From Paracoccus sp. JM45 (GTDB taxonomy: Bacteria > Pseudomonadota > Alphaproteobacteria > Rhodobacterales > Rhodobacteraceae), in contig NZ_QQVY01000003.1 in assembly GCF_003590715.1 (NCBI RefSeq), positions 1 to 64,000 of the forward strand: 64,000 bases of DNA, in the 5' to 3' direction. Under the pieces are notes generated by a model. The model was not told the origin of the DNA. It did no database searches and saw only the letters and a program-made list of their open reading frames with translations. Of this stretch, positions 25,552 to 35,356 are shown piece by piece (the first letter of the stretch is position 1; every line of letters starts with the position of its first letter). Position numbers and translations under genes: made by a program.

Positions 25552-26180
25552 ACGGCCCCGATTTCAGCTTTGAAGCCGCCGCCATCGCCCAAGGTGCCAC
25601 CCATGTCGCAGGGGTGGACGAAGTCGGGCGCGGTCCGCTGTGCGGGCCTGTCACCGCCGCCGCCGTCATTCTGGACGCTGCCAACATCCCCGACGGGTTG
25701 AACGATTCAAAGAAGCTGACCGCCAAAAAGCGCGAGGCTCTGGCCGCTTGGCTGATGGAAAACTGTGACTGGTCCGTGGCCCATGTCAGCGTCGAGGATA
25801 TCGACCGGCTGAACATCTATCACGCGTCGCATCTGGCGATGTGTCGGGCTGTGGCGGGGCTGAAACAGCGGCCCTGTCACGTGCTGGTCGATGGAAACAA
25901 GCTGCCCAAGGATCTTGATCTGCCCGCCGAAGCGATCGTCAAAGGCGATGCGCGCAGCGTGACGATTGCCGCGGCCTCGATCCTTGCAAAGGTGTTGCGC
26001 GATCGCATCATGGAGGATTTGGCGCAACAGTATCCGGGCTATGGCTGGGAAGTGAACGCCGGATACCCCACGCCTGCCCATAAGAAAGCCCTGATCGAAC
26101 TGGGTGTGACCCCTTGTCATAGACGCAGCTTCAAGCCTGTCCACAACATCTTGTGTAAATCCCCAGTGGCAAGCAATTGA
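25548..26180 (+). CDS. rnhB: Ribonuclease HII
   Basis: A 210-residue endonuclease cutting RNA in RNA-DNA hybrids. The first acidic active-site pair is D24/E25 in GVDEVGRGPLCGPV; a further conserved block is LVDGNKLP and KGDARSVTIAAASILAKVLRD with the remaining acidic residue. The ending YGWEVNAGYPTPAHKKAL is standard. Length is normal. The TGA stop overlaps the first of three GANTC sites that precede ccrM. Confidence 0.97.
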   Translation: MNGPDFSFEAAAIAQGATHVAGVDEVGRGPLCGPVTAAAVILDAANIPDGLNDSKKLTAKKREALAAWLMENCDWSVAHVSVEDIDRLNIYHASHLAMCRAVAGLKQRPCHVLVDGNKLPKDLDLPAEAIVKGDARSVTIAAASILAKVLRDRIMEDLAQQYPGYGWEVNAGYPTPAHKKALIELGVTPCHRRSFKPVHNILCKSPVASN

Positions 26181-26217
26181 TTCAAAAAACAAATTGACGC
26201 CGATTCGCGTCTGAATC
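26179..26217. promoter_or_regulatory. Three GANTC methylation sites upstream of ccrM
   Basis: GATTC at 26179-26183, GATTC at 26202-26206 and GAATC at 26213-26217 all match GANTC, the CcrM target. A TTGACG resembling a -35 box lies at 26194-26199. At this base composition a GANTC is expected about once per 300 bases, so three in 39 bases is marked. In Caulobacter, GANTC sites in the ccrM leader make its transcription sensitive to methylation; the same autoregulation is inferred here. Confidence 0.65.
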
Positions 26218-26243
26218 ATCTTAAGGAAACACCAGATCGGTAA

Positions 26244-27404
<1,161 letters not shown>

Positions 27405-27459
27405 CCCCGGTTTTTACAGTTCGCCTCAGCCCCGTGCCCGCTTGCGCGGGGCCACCTTC

Positions 27460-27492
27460 CCCCGTCATGTCCCCATGACGGGGTTTTCTTTT
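27460..27492. terminator. Rho-independent terminator after ccrM
   Basis: Perfect 10-bp stem (27460-27469 with 27474-27483) with a 4-base loop, followed on the plus strand by TTTTCTTTT. It serves ccrM. The convergent Lrp-family gene ends at 27495, only a few bases away. Confidence 0.9.
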
Positions 27493-27494
27493 GC

Positions 27495-27956
27495 CTAGAC
27501 GGGGATGGCTGTCGTGCGGAACACGGTCCGCAAGGCAAAGCTGGAATGCATCTGCGCGACACCGGGCAGGCGCGACAGGTGCTGGCGGTGGATGCGGGCG
27601 AAATCATCCGTATCCTCGACCACGATTTTCAGCAGGTAATCGGCGGTGCCCGCCATCAGGTGGCATTCCAGCACGTCGGGAATGCTGCGGACGCCTTTTT
27701 CGAAAGCGTCCAGAACTTCATCCGCCTGACCTGACAGGGTGATTTCCACAAAGACGGTGGTCTGTCGGCGCAGGGCGCGCGCATCCAGCAGCGCGACATA
27801 GCCGGAAATCACACCAGCTTCCTCAAGCCGCTGGACGCGTCTGTGGCAGGCGGACGGGGACAGATGCACCCGCTCGGCCAGTTCGGCATTGCTGATTCGC
27901 CCTTGGGTCTGCAGCAGGGCAAGGATTCGGCGGTCTATTGCGTCAAGTTCGGACAT
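27495..27956 (-). CDS. Lrp/AsnC-family regulator, probably controlling ald
   Basis: A 153-residue regulator. The N-terminal HTH is LDAIDRRILALLQTQGRISNAELAERVHLSPSACHRRVQRLEEAGVI; the C-terminal RAM domain contains PDVLECHLMAGTADYLLKIVVED. It diverges from alanine dehydrogenase across 135 bases, the arrangement of AldR/ald pairs, so alanine-responsive activation of ald is inferred. ATG 27956 is preferred; an ATG 18 bases upstream would add six residues. The open frame extends far upstream of this start, but antisense to ald. Confidence 0.92.
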   Translation of the reverse strand: MSELDAIDRRILALLQTQGRISNAELAERVHLSPSACHRRVQRLEEAGVISGYVALLDARALRRQTTVFVEITLSGQADEVLDAFEKGVRSIPDVLECHLMAGTADYLLKIVVEDTDDFARIHRQHLSRLPGVAQMHSSFALRTVFRTTAIPV

Positions 27957-28091
27957 GGCCGCAAGTTCTTCCATGACGGCAGAGATTTCCAGCGGATTCT
28001 TCGGTGAGATACGCCGCAAGGCATCCAGCTTCGCAGCACCTTCGGGCAAAGGGCGCGCAAGATGAACCATCAGACCTCTGGGAGGAGAGCT

Positions 28092-29210
28092 ATGAAAATC
28101 GGATGCCCCAAAGAAATCAAGCCGCAGGAATTCCGCGTCGGCCTGATCCCCGCCGCCGCCGCCGAGGCCACCGGCCGTGGCCATGATGTGCTGGTCGAAA
28201 CCGGCGCGGGGATCGGTGCGGGTTTCACGGATGAGGATTACACCAAGGCCGGTGCGAAGATCGCGCCGGATGCCGCATCGGTCTTTGATGCCGCCGATCT
28301 GATCATCAAGGTCAAGGAACCGCAGGCCGGCGAACGCAAGATGCTGCGTAAGGGCCAGATCCTGTTCACCTATCTGCATCTGGCCCCCGATGCCGACCAG
28401 ACCCGCGACCTGTTGGACAGCGGCGTCACTGCCATCGCGTACGAGACTGTGACGGACGCACGCGGCGGGTTGCCGCTGTTGGCCCCCATGTCCGAGGTGG
28501 CAGGCCGTCTGGCCCCTCAGGTCGGCTCGTGGGCGCTGCAAAAGGCCAATGGCGGGCGCGGGGTGCTGCTGGGCGGCGTGCCCGGCGTGGCACCGGCGAA
28601 TGTGGTGATTATCGGCGGCGGCGTCGTTGGCGCGGCGGCGGCGCGTGTTGCGGTCGGAATGGGGGCGAATGTCACCGTCATGGACCGGTCGGTGGCGCGT
28701 CTGTCCTATCTGGATGATGTCTTCATGGGCAAGCTGACCACCCAATACGCCAGCGAGGCCGCGACCGCCCAGCTGATCAGATCCGCCGATATGGTCATCG
28801 GTGCCGTGCTGATCCCCGGCGCTGCGGCCCCCAAGCTGGTCAGCCATGCGCAATTGTCGACGATGCCCCAAGGTGCGGTGCTGGTGGATGTGGCCATTGA
28901 CCAAGGCGGCTGTTTCGAAACCTCACGCGCGACCACGCATCAGGACCCGATCTATGAGGTGGACGGCGTGGTGCATTACTGTGTGGCCAATATGCCGGGG
29001 GCGGTTGCGCGGACGGCAACGCAGGCCTTGGGCAATGTGACGATGCCGCATCTGATGGCTTTGGCCGATAAGGGCTGGCGCCAAGCGCTGATCGACGATC
29101 CGCATCTGCGTGCGGGCTTGTCCACCCATGAAGGGCAACTGACCTCTGTCCCCGTGGGGCAGGCGTTGGGGCTGGATGCAGTCACAGCGGACGCTGTTCT
29201 GGGGCTGTGA
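28092..29210 (+). CDS. ald: Alanine dehydrogenase
   Basis: A 372-residue NAD-dependent enzyme interconverting alanine with pyruvate and ammonia. The N-terminus [20 protein letters not shown] holds the substrate Arg; the active-site His lies in FTYLHLAPD, and the nucleotide-binding motif is [22 protein letters not shown], with [15 protein letters not shown] later. Length matches the family (371). A GGAGGAG site precedes the ATG. The divergent Lrp-family gene is the likely regulator. Confidence 0.97.
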   Translation: MKIGCPKEIKPQEFRVGLIPAAAAEATGRGHDVLVETGAGIGAGFTDEDYTKAGAKIAPDAASVFDAADLIIKVKEPQAGERKMLRKGQILFTYLHLAPDADQTRDLLDSGVTAIAYETVTDARGGLPLLAPMSEVAGRLAPQVGSWALQKANGGRGVLLGGVPGVAPANVVIIGGGVVGAAAARVAVGMGANVTVMDRSVARLSYLDDVFMGKLTTQYASEAATAQLIRSADMVIGAVLIPGAAAPKLVSHAQLSTMPQGAVLVDVAIDQGGCFETSRATTHQDPIYEVDGVVHYCVANMPGAVARTATQALGNVTMPHLMALADKGWRQALIDDPHLRAGLSTHEGQLTSVPVGQALGLDAVTADAVLGL

Positions 29211-29215
29211 CGGAA

Positions 29216-29243
29216 AAAGGCCGCGCCAATGTGGCGCGGCCTT
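29216..29243 (-). terminator. Terminator after mscL
   Basis: A 12-bp perfect stem, 29217-29228 with 29232-29243, and a 3-base loop. On the minus strand the hairpin is followed by a run of T (complement of the AAAAA at 29214-29218), so it terminates mscL, whose stop is at 29249. It also lies just after the ald stop on the other strand. Confidence 0.85.
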
Positions 29244-29248
29244 GGGTA

Positions 29249-29683
29249 TCAGGCGCGGGTGGCCAGCAGATCGCGGATCTGGGCCAGCAATTCTTCCTGT
29301 GTGGGACCTGCGGGGGCTTCGGGGGTGGCCTCTTCTTTCTTGATGATCGAGGCCTGCATCCGGTTGACCATTTTCACGATCAAAAACACGACCCATGCGA
29401 TGATCAGGAAATTGATCACTGCCATAATGAAGGCACCGTAAGCAAAGATTGCGGCACCGGCTTCACGGGCCGCCTCAAGGCTGGCACCTGCGGGTACTTC
29501 GCCTGACAGCACCAGATATTTGTTGGTGAAATCAACGCCGCCGGTCAGCAGGCCGATGATCGGGTTGATCAGATCGACCACCATCGAATTGACGATGGCG
29601 GTAAACGCCGCACCTATGATGATACCGACCGCCAGTTCGACAACATTGCCGCGGGCAATAAATGCCTTGAATTCGTTTATCAT
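29249..29683 (-). CDS. mscL: Large-conductance mechanosensitive channel MscL
   Basis: A 144-residue inner-membrane channel that opens under hypo-osmotic stress. It has the N-terminal amphipathic segment [20 protein letters not shown], first helix [25 protein letters not shown], a periplasmic loop and a second helix ([19 protein letters not shown]), then a charged Pro-rich tail leading to the terminal [11 protein letters not shown] helix. The start at 29683 matches the family; upstream extension is unsupported. Confidence 0.97.
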   Translation of the reverse strand: MINEFKAFIARGNVVELAVGIIIGAAFTAIVNSMVVDLINPIIGLLTGGVDFTNKYLVLSGEVPAGASLEAAREAGAAIFAYGAFIMAVINFLIIAWVVFLIVKMVNRMQASIIKKEEATPEAPAGPTQEELLAQIRDLLATRA

Positions 29684-29769
29684 ATGACCCTGTCCCTTTT
29701 GTTTCCACGACACGGTGCCGCAAGCGCACAATGATGTGAACTCGGGAAAAAATCAACGCCGCGCGGGTC

Positions 29770-30879
29770 TTAGTCGTCACCTCCAAGGGGCGGTGATGCA
29801 TGATCCAGTGCCAGTTCCCCTTCCGAAAAGGTAATCGGAAGCCGGACGCCCGGCACACCTTGGGGCGAAATCCGCAGATTGCGGGCGATCACCTGCGGGT
29901 CGGTAAAGACATCGGACATGTCATTGATGGGACCGGCGGGAATACCCTGATCCTCCAGCGCCTTCAGCAGGTCGTCGCGGGCCCATGTGACCGTAACAGA
30001 GGACAGAAGGTCGGTCAGCGCCTGACGGTTCTCGATCCGGTCGGAATTGGTGGCATAGGCGGGCGCATCTGCAAGCGCAGGCAGGCCCAGTACCGCGCAG
30101 AGCCTGCGATATTGCGCGTCATTGCCGGTGGCGATGATGATCCAGCCGTCCGCGCAGTCAAAGACCGCATAGGGCACCAGATTGGGATGGGCGTTCCCCA
30201 TCCTTTCGGGCGCATCACCCGTGCTAAGATAGTTCATCGCTTGATTGGCCATCACCGAGGTGGCAACATCCATCAGCGCCATATCGATATGCTGACCGCG
30301 TCCCGTGCGTTCGCGTTGCTGGACAGCGGCCAGAATGCCAACCGCCGAATAAACACCGGTGAAAACATCCGTAACAGCAACACCGACCTTCTGGGGCTGG
30401 CCGGATGGATCGCCGGTCACGCTCATCAAACCGGACATGCCTTGAATGATGAAATCATATCCGGCGCGATGGGCATAGGGGCCGGTCTGGCCAAAGCCCG
30501 TCACGCTGCAATAGATCAGGCGCGGGTTCAGGACCGAAAGGCTGGCGTAATCCAGCCCGTATTTGGCAAGACCACCCACCTTGAAATTCTCGATCACGAT
30601 ATCGGCGTTCGCGATCAGGTCACGGACTTTCTGGCGCCCTTCGGCGGTGCGGAAATCTGCAATGACCGATTTCTTGCCACGATTGGTGGCGTGGAAATAG
30701 GCGGCACTGCGATCGCCTTGATGATCGATGAAAGGTGGCCCCCAACGGCGGGTATCATCGCCCTCGGGTGCTTCCACCTTGATGACTTGCGCCCCAAGAT
30801 CCGCCAGAATCTGACCGGCCCAAGGGCCGGCCAGAATACGGGCCAATTCGACGACTTTCAGACCCGCAAGAGGCGTCAT
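29770..30879 (-). CDS. CaiB/BaiF-type (family III) CoA-transferase
   Basis: A 369-residue CoA-transferase moving CoA between carboxylic acids. It has the family N-terminus PLAGLKVVELARILAGPWAGQILADLGAQVIKVEAPEGDDTR, a NRGKKSVIADF segment, and IVIENFKVG with the conserved region preceding the catalytic Asp. The start at 30879 overlaps the stop of the DsbA-like gene (TGATG), an unexpected partner. The substrate is not predictable. Other frames upstream are shadows. Confidence 0.92.
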   Translation of the reverse strand: MTPLAGLKVVELARILAGPWAGQILADLGAQVIKVEAPEGDDTRRWGPPFIDHQGDRSAAYFHATNRGKKSVIADFRTAEGRQKVRDLIANADIVIENFKVGGLAKYGLDYASLSVLNPRLIYCSVTGFGQTGPYAHRAGYDFIIQGMSGLMSVTGDPSGQPQKVGVAVTDVFTGVYSAVGILAAVQQRERTGRGQHIDMALMDVATSVMANQAMNYLSTGDAPERMGNAHPNLVPYAVFDCADGWIIIATGNDAQYRRLCAVLGLPALADAPAYATNSDRIENRQALTDLLSSVTVTWARDDLLKALEDQGIPAGPINDMSDVFTDPQVIARNLRISPQGVPGVRLPITFSEGELALDHASPPLGGDD

Positions 30880-31508
30880 CAGTTTGCAGGCGCGGTTGCT
30901 TCGGCCTCGGCCAGTTTGGTGTCGATGATTTCTTTCATGCTGTCCCATGCCTGGTTCGGGACAGTCTGGTCACCGATGATAAAGGTCGGCGTGGCCTGGA
31001 TATCATCATTGGTGGCATTGGTCTGGAAGGTTGCGATCAGCTGTTCGACCTTGGCGGTATCATCCCAGCAGGCGGTCATTTGTTCGTCCGTCATACCGGC
31101 TTTCAGGCCGATCTTGCGCAGGCTTGCGGCGACTTCATCGCCCGAACCGCCCGACAGCCAGTCGCCCTGTTCTTCGAACAGCATATCGGCAACGGGATAG
31201 AATTTTTCACCCTCGCCGCAGCGGGCCATGATGCCGGCCCAAAGGCCCGGTTGGTCGAAATAGATATCGCGCTGGACGAATTTCACCTTTCCGGTGTCGA
31301 TGTAATCCGCCTTCAGGTCGGGGAAGACATCGTTGTGGAAGTTCGCGCAATGCCCGCAGGTAAAGCTGGCATATTCGATGATGGTCAGCGGTGCATCCTC
31401 GGCACCCAAAGCCACATCGGGCAGAACTTCGGGGGCAGGGGCGTCCTGGGCCATGACAGGCGCAGCAAAGGCCAGCGCAAAAACGGTCGCGGCAGAGCGG
31501 AGAAACAT
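30879..31508 (-). CDS. DsbA-family thiol:disulfide oxidoreductase
   Basis: A 209-residue periplasmic protein with a signal peptide (about residues 1-20) and a thioredoxin fold. The redox motif is C51-G-H-C54 in ASFTCGHCANFH, and the cis-proline loop is QATPTFIIGD. The helical insert between them is normal for DsbA-like proteins of the Com1 type. AAAGGA precedes the ATG at 31508. It is translationally coupled to the CoA-transferase downstream and follows the DUF721 gene. Confidence 0.92.
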   Translation of the reverse strand: MFLRSAATVFALAFAAPVMAQDAPAPEVLPDVALGAEDAPLTIIEYASFTCGHCANFHNDVFPDLKADYIDTGKVKFVQRDIYFDQPGLWAGIMARCGEGEKFYPVADMLFEEQGDWLSGGSGDEVAASLRKIGLKAGMTDEQMTACWDDTAKVEQLIATFQTNATNDDIQATPTFIIGDQTVPNQAWDSMKEIIDTKLAEAEATAPAN

Positions 31509-31533
31509 GGGAAGTCCTTTCGGGTCTTTCGGA

Positions 31534-32067
31534 TCAGGTCTTGCGGGATTTTCGTGTGGCGACATTCAACGCCAGCATGGCCATGGCCTGTGCCAGTGTC
31601 GGGTCGTCGAACTGGGAACCGATTTTATCGGCCTCTTTGACGCTTTCGGGATCAGGGGCTTTTTCTTCCTTGGGTGCATGGTCGAAACTAGCCTGCCCCT
31701 GTGCAAACCCCGTGGCCGAGGTTTGCGTCAACGTAATGCGCTGCACCGCGTTATAGCCGTAACAGGCGTTCACCTTGTCACGCAGCAGGGGCAGTTGCAT
31801 TTCGACCATGGGGGCCATCGGTCCCGTCGTCAGCAGGGTCAGCGTCGCGCCGAAAGCGCCACGGCTGTGACTGATCTTGACGGGGCGGGTCACGGCGGCA
31901 AGCTGGGGGCCTGCCACCTCGGACCAGTTTGTCAGAAGACGGGCAACAGCAAAGCCACGCCCCTCGGCGGTCTTTTGAACACGATCCGCCAATAGGGAAG
32001 ATGCCGCCTGAAAGCCGCGGTTGCGGCGACGGATCTGTTTGTAGGGGCGATAGGGTGTCTGTGCCAT
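31534..32067 (-). CDS. DUF721 (DciA-like) family protein
   Basis: A 177-residue cytoplasmic protein. The N-terminal region RNRGFQAASSLLADRVQKTAEGRGFAVARLLTNWSEVAG and the following KH-like GAFGATLTLLTTGPMAPMVEMQ segment fit DUF721. Members of this family include DciA, which assists loading of the replicative helicase DnaB. The C-terminal 60 residues are acidic and low in complexity. The start at 32067 is chosen from the family N-terminus. It diverges from mutY. Confidence 0.8.
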   Translation of the reverse strand: MAQTPYRPYKQIRRRNRGFQAASSLLADRVQKTAEGRGFAVARLLTNWSEVAGPQLAAVTRPVKISHSRGAFGATLTLLTTGPMAPMVEMQLPLLRDKVNACYGYNAVQRITLTQTSATGFAQGQASFDHAPKEEKAPDPESVKEADKIGSQFDDPTLAQAMAMLALNVATRKSRKT

Positions 32068-32152
32068 TGTTCCATGTTCTGTTATCACGCCTATATCCTT
32101 AGCCAGCCATCCGTCCGGATGAAAGCGTGCCCAACCCCACGAGGCCACATAA

Positions 32153-33178
32153 TTGCGTGACAGCAAAGTGATCGCCGAAAACCTGCTTGACTGGTACGAC
32201 CGTCATGCCCGCGTCCTGCCTTGGCGTGTTCCGCCGAATGGTGCGCCCGCCGACCCCTATCGTGTCTGGCTGTCCGAGGTGATGTTGCAGCAGACAACCG
32301 TTGCCGCCGTCAAGGAATATTTCTTGCGGTTCACCGCATTATGGCCAACCGTTCAGGATCTGGCTGCAGCCCCCGATGCACAGGTGATGGGTGAATGGGC
32401 GGGGCTTGGATATTATGCCCGCGCCCGCAATCTGCTGGCTTGTGCGCGTGCGGTGGCCGAACGCGGTGCCTTTCCCGACACCCGTGCGGGGTTGCAGGAA
32501 TTGCCGGGGATCGGGCCCTATACGTCAGCGGCTATTGCCTCGATTGCGTTTGATTTGCCGGAAACGGTGGTGGACGGGAATGTCGAACGTGTGGTGTCGC
32601 GGCTGTTTGCCGTCCGCACCCCCCTGCCGCAATCCAGACCCGAGCTGACGCAACTGGCCGGAACCATGACGCCGCAATCGCGTCCGGGCGATTACGCGCA
32701 GGCGATGATGGATCTGGGCGCGACGATCTGCACCCCGCGAAAGCCGGCCTGCGTGATCTGTCCGTTGACCGGATTCTGCGATGCCCGCGCACAGGGCATC
32801 GCCCCCGATCTGCCTGCGAAAACCCCCAAAGCACCCAAGCCGGAACGCAGCGGCATCGCCTGGATCGCCCGCACCGGCGACCGCATCCTGCTAGAGGAAC
32901 GCCCTGCCAAGGGCCTGCTGGGCGGAACCATGGCCTTTCCGTCCGCCTGCTGGGACGGACGCGACCTGCCACCCCCCGGTGCCGCCGATTGGCGGGACAT
33001 CGGCACGGTGCGGCATGTGTTCACGCATTTCAGCCTGACCATGACGGTGATGATCGGCGATCTGACCGGCAATCCCGAACGCGGCCAATTGACGCCGCTG
33101 CGACAGATCGACCGCGATGCCTTGCCGGGACTGATGCGTAAGGTCTGGGATCTGGCGCAAAGCGAAATCGCCGCTTAG
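32153..33178 (+). CDS. mutY: A/G-specific adenine glycosylase MutY
   Basis: A 341-residue repair enzyme removing adenine opposite 8-oxoguanine. Catalytic residues are E42 (SEVMLQQTTV) and D141 (VVDGNVERV) after the HhH motif LPGIGPYTSAAIASIA. The iron-sulfur cluster ligands are C193, C200, C203 and C209 (spacing 6-2-5). The C-terminal domain is NUDIX-like and reads 8-oxoG. The only start giving the full N-terminus is TTG at 32153, with GAGG about 8 bases upstream. Confidence 0.96.
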   Translation: MRDSKVIAENLLDWYDRHARVLPWRVPPNGAPADPYRVWLSEVMLQQTTVAAVKEYFLRFTALWPTVQDLAAAPDAQVMGEWAGLGYYARARNLLACARAVAERGAFPDTRAGLQELPGIGPYTSAAIASIAFDLPETVVDGNVERVVSRLFAVRTPLPQSRPELTQLAGTMTPQSRPGDYAQAMMDLGATICTPRKPACVICPLTGFCDARAQGIAPDLPAKTPKAPKPERSGIAWIARTGDRILLEERPAKGLLGGTMAFPSACWDGRDLPPPGAADWRDIGTVRHVFTHFSLTMTVMIGDLTGNPERGQLTPLRQIDRDALPGLMRKVWDLAQSEIAA

Positions 33179-33188
33179 ACTTTGCCGC

Positions 33189-34328
33189 ATGAGTGATTCA
33201 TCCGCCGCAAAGCTTCCTGCTGCAGCGCCCTTCTGGTTGTCGGCTGTCATGATCCCCTTGGTCGCGCTGGCGGCCATCAGGGGCGGATTCTGGTGGGCGT
33301 TGCTGCCTGCCTATGCGTGGTACCTTACCACGGTGCTGGACAAGATTCTTGGGCTGAATGACGAAAACCCAGATCCGCAAACCGAAACGGCACAGCTGTT
33401 CTGGCACCGCGCCATCACCATCATCTGGTTCCCGCTGCAATTCGCCGCAATCTTCGGGTCCATCTGGTATGTGCGTTCCAGCGGGAATTTGTCGGGTTGG
33501 GAACAGCTCGGCCTGTTCTTTGGCATCGGGGTGCTGTCGGGCAGCATCGGTATCGTCTATTCGCATGAACTGCTGCACCAGAAAACCGCGCTGGAACGCT
33601 GGTTGGGGGATCTATTGTTGGCCAGTGTGCTTTATTCGCATTTCCGGACCGAACATCTGCTGGTGCATCATTCATGGGTCTCGACCCCGCGCGATGCCGT
33701 ATCTGCACGCTATAACGAAGGCTTTTACCGCTTTTTCTGGCGCGTGCTCACCGATGGCCCCCACAGTGCATGGCGGGCCGAAACGCGGATGCTGGCGCGG
33801 GGCAAGCGGAGTGTGTGGGACAGGCGCAACCCGTTCTGGCGTTATGCCGCGTTGCAGGCAGGGATGCTGGCGCTGGCGCTGCTTTTTGGTGGCTGGGCAG
33901 GGCTGGGGCTGTTCGTTTTTCAGGCCTTCATCGCCGTCTGGCAGCTGGAGCTGACAAACTATGTCGAACATTACGGTCTGACGCGCAAACATCTGGGCGA
34001 AGGGCGCTATGAACATATCCTGCCGCGTCACAGCTGGAATGCCAGCCACACGGCGTCCAACTGGTTGCTGATCAATCTGCAACGCCATTCCGACCACCAT
34101 TACAAACCCGACCGCCGCTTTCCGCTGTTACAGACCTATGGCAAGGATCAGGCCCCGCAACTGCCTTTCGGCTATCCGGCGATGACCTTCGTGGCGATGG
34201 TGCCACCCATCTGGCGGCGGCGCATGAACCCGCGCGTGCGGGCGTGGCGCAAGCAATTCTACCCCGAAATCACCGATTGGTCCGATTACAACCGTGGCAC
34301 CTTGCCGATGCCGCGCAATGCGCTGTGA
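33189..34328 (+). CDS. alkB: AlkB-type alkane 1-monooxygenase
   Basis: A 379-residue membrane di-iron hydroxylase. About six hydrophobic segments and the three His clusters are present: HELLH near residue 126, HLLVHHSW near 160, and LQRHSDHH near 300, plus the NYVEHYG motif characteristic of AlkB. These motifs separate it from fatty-acid desaturases. The expected electron donors, rubredoxin and rubredoxin reductase, are not encoded nearby. It lies 10 bases after mutY, and a bidirectional terminator follows. Confidence 0.9.
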   Translation: MSDSSAAKLPAAAPFWLSAVMIPLVALAAIRGGFWWALLPAYAWYLTTVLDKILGLNDENPDPQTETAQLFWHRAITIIWFPLQFAAIFGSIWYVRSSGNLSGWEQLGLFFGIGVLSGSIGIVYSHELLHQKTALERWLGDLLLASVLYSHFRTEHLLVHHSWVSTPRDAVSARYNEGFYRFFWRVLTDGPHSAWRAETRMLARGKRSVWDRRNPFWRYAALQAGMLALALLFGGWAGLGLFVFQAFIAVWQLELTNYVEHYGLTRKHLGEGRYEHILPRHSWNASHTASNWLLINLQRHSDHHYKPDRRFPLLQTYGKDQAPQLPFGYPAMTFVAMVPPIWRRRMNPRVRAWRKQFYPEITDWSDYNRGTLPMPRNAL

Positions 34329-34338
34329 CCGGACATGT

Positions 34339-34373
34339 AAAAAGCCCCGCGACATGGTGCCGCGGGGCTTTTT
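34339..34373. terminator. Bidirectional terminator between alkB and rpsU
   Basis: A 13-bp perfect stem (34339-34351 with 34361-34373) flanked by A5 and T5 runs, so it can end transcription from both the alkB and rpsU sides. Confidence 0.93.
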
Positions 34374-34394
34374 GATGACGCTGATCGCGTCGTC

Positions 34395-34601
34395 TTACAG
34401 TGCGCCTTCGCGCTGTGCCTTTTTACGGGCTAGCTTGCGGGCACGGCGAACGGCCTCGGCCTTTTCACGGGCTTTCTTGACCGACGGCTTCTCGAAATGT
34501 TGCTTAAGCTTCATTTCGCGGAAGACACCTTCGCGCTGAAGTTTTTTCTTCAGGGCGCGGAGCGCTTGCTCGACGTTGTTGTCGCGAACATTGACCTGCA
34601 T
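34395..34601 (-). CDS. rpsU: 30S ribosomal protein S21
   Basis: A 68-residue basic ribosomal protein. The N-terminus [20 protein letters not shown], the [22 protein letters not shown] block and the Arg/Lys-rich tail are diagnostic. Length is normal. It is single, diverges from the COQ9-family gene, an adjacency common in Rhodobacterales, and shares the terminator at 34339 with alkB. Confidence 0.98.
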   Translation of the reverse strand: MQVNVRDNNVEQALRALKKKLQREGVFREMKLKQHFEKPSVKKAREKAEAVRRARKLARKKAQREGAL

Positions 34602-34693
34602 GTGGTTGTCACCACCTTCCTAGGTTAGAGTTGCAAGATTGCAGGAAGCGTCCCCCTAACAGCCACGGACGCATATGTCCAGATAGGTGTGCC

Positions 34694-35347
34694 ATGATAC
34701 AGACCGACCAAGATGCCCTTCTTGAGGCCGCGCTGATCCACGTCCCCTTCGAGGGGATGAACGATAACGCCCTGATGGCGGGCGCCCGCGACATCGGCAT
34801 GGCGCCCGGCCTTGTGCGGGTGCATTTTCCGCAAGGGGGCGCGGGGCTTTCCGCCGCCTATCACCGCCGCGCGGACCGTGAACTGCAACAATCGCTGGCC
34901 GAAACCCCGCCCGAGGGACGTTTCCGCGACCGGGTTTCCCAAGCCGTCTGGCTGCGTTTGCAGCTGGTGGACCCCGAATTGGTCCGTGCGGGTGCCGCCA
35001 CATTGGCCATGCCGCAGAACGCGGCATTGGCCGCGCGGCTGGTCTGGGAAACTGCGGATGTCATCTGGACCGGCCTTGGTGATAAATCCGATGATGTGAA
35101 CTGGTATTCCAAGCGCGCCACCCTGTCGGCGGTGATTTCAGCCAGCGTGTTGTTCTGGCTGGGCGATGATTCGCCGGACCATGCCGAAAGTCGTGCCTTT
35201 ATCGACCGTCGCATTGATGGTGTGATGAATTTCGAAACCATTAAGGCGCGTCTGCGTAGTCTGCCTGGGGCCGAAGGTTTTACCAAGGCAGCCTTTGGCT
35301 GGATACGGGCCCCAAAGCCGAACCCGCTGCCCGGCAAGACCCATTAA
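34694..35347 (+). CDS. COQ9-family protein (ubiquinone biosynthesis)
   Basis: A 217-residue protein. The N-terminal part is a TetR-like three-helix segment (LLEAALIHVPFEGMNDNALMAGARDIGM), and the C-terminal part has WETADVIWTGLGDKSDDVNWYSKRATLSAVISASVLFWLGDDSP, the COQ9 signature with its lipid-binding helix. COQ9 presents quinone intermediates to COQ7-type hydroxylase. The ATG at 34694 is selected on family length. Confidence 0.93.
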   Translation: MIQTDQDALLEAALIHVPFEGMNDNALMAGARDIGMAPGLVRVHFPQGGAGLSAAYHRRADRELQQSLAETPPEGRFRDRVSQAVWLRLQLVDPELVRAGAATLAMPQNAALAARLVWETADVIWTGLGDKSDDVNWYSKRATLSAVISASVLFWLGDDSPDHAESRAFIDRRIDGVMNFETIKARLRSLPGAEGFTKAAFGWIRAPKPNPLPGKTH

Positions 35348-35356
35348 GGAGATACC

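Noticed and set aside
27957-28904. Upstream extension of the Lrp-family frame (to 469 codons)
   Set aside because: It is antisense to alanine dehydrogenase; Lrp proteins are about 150 residues and ATG 27956 fits.
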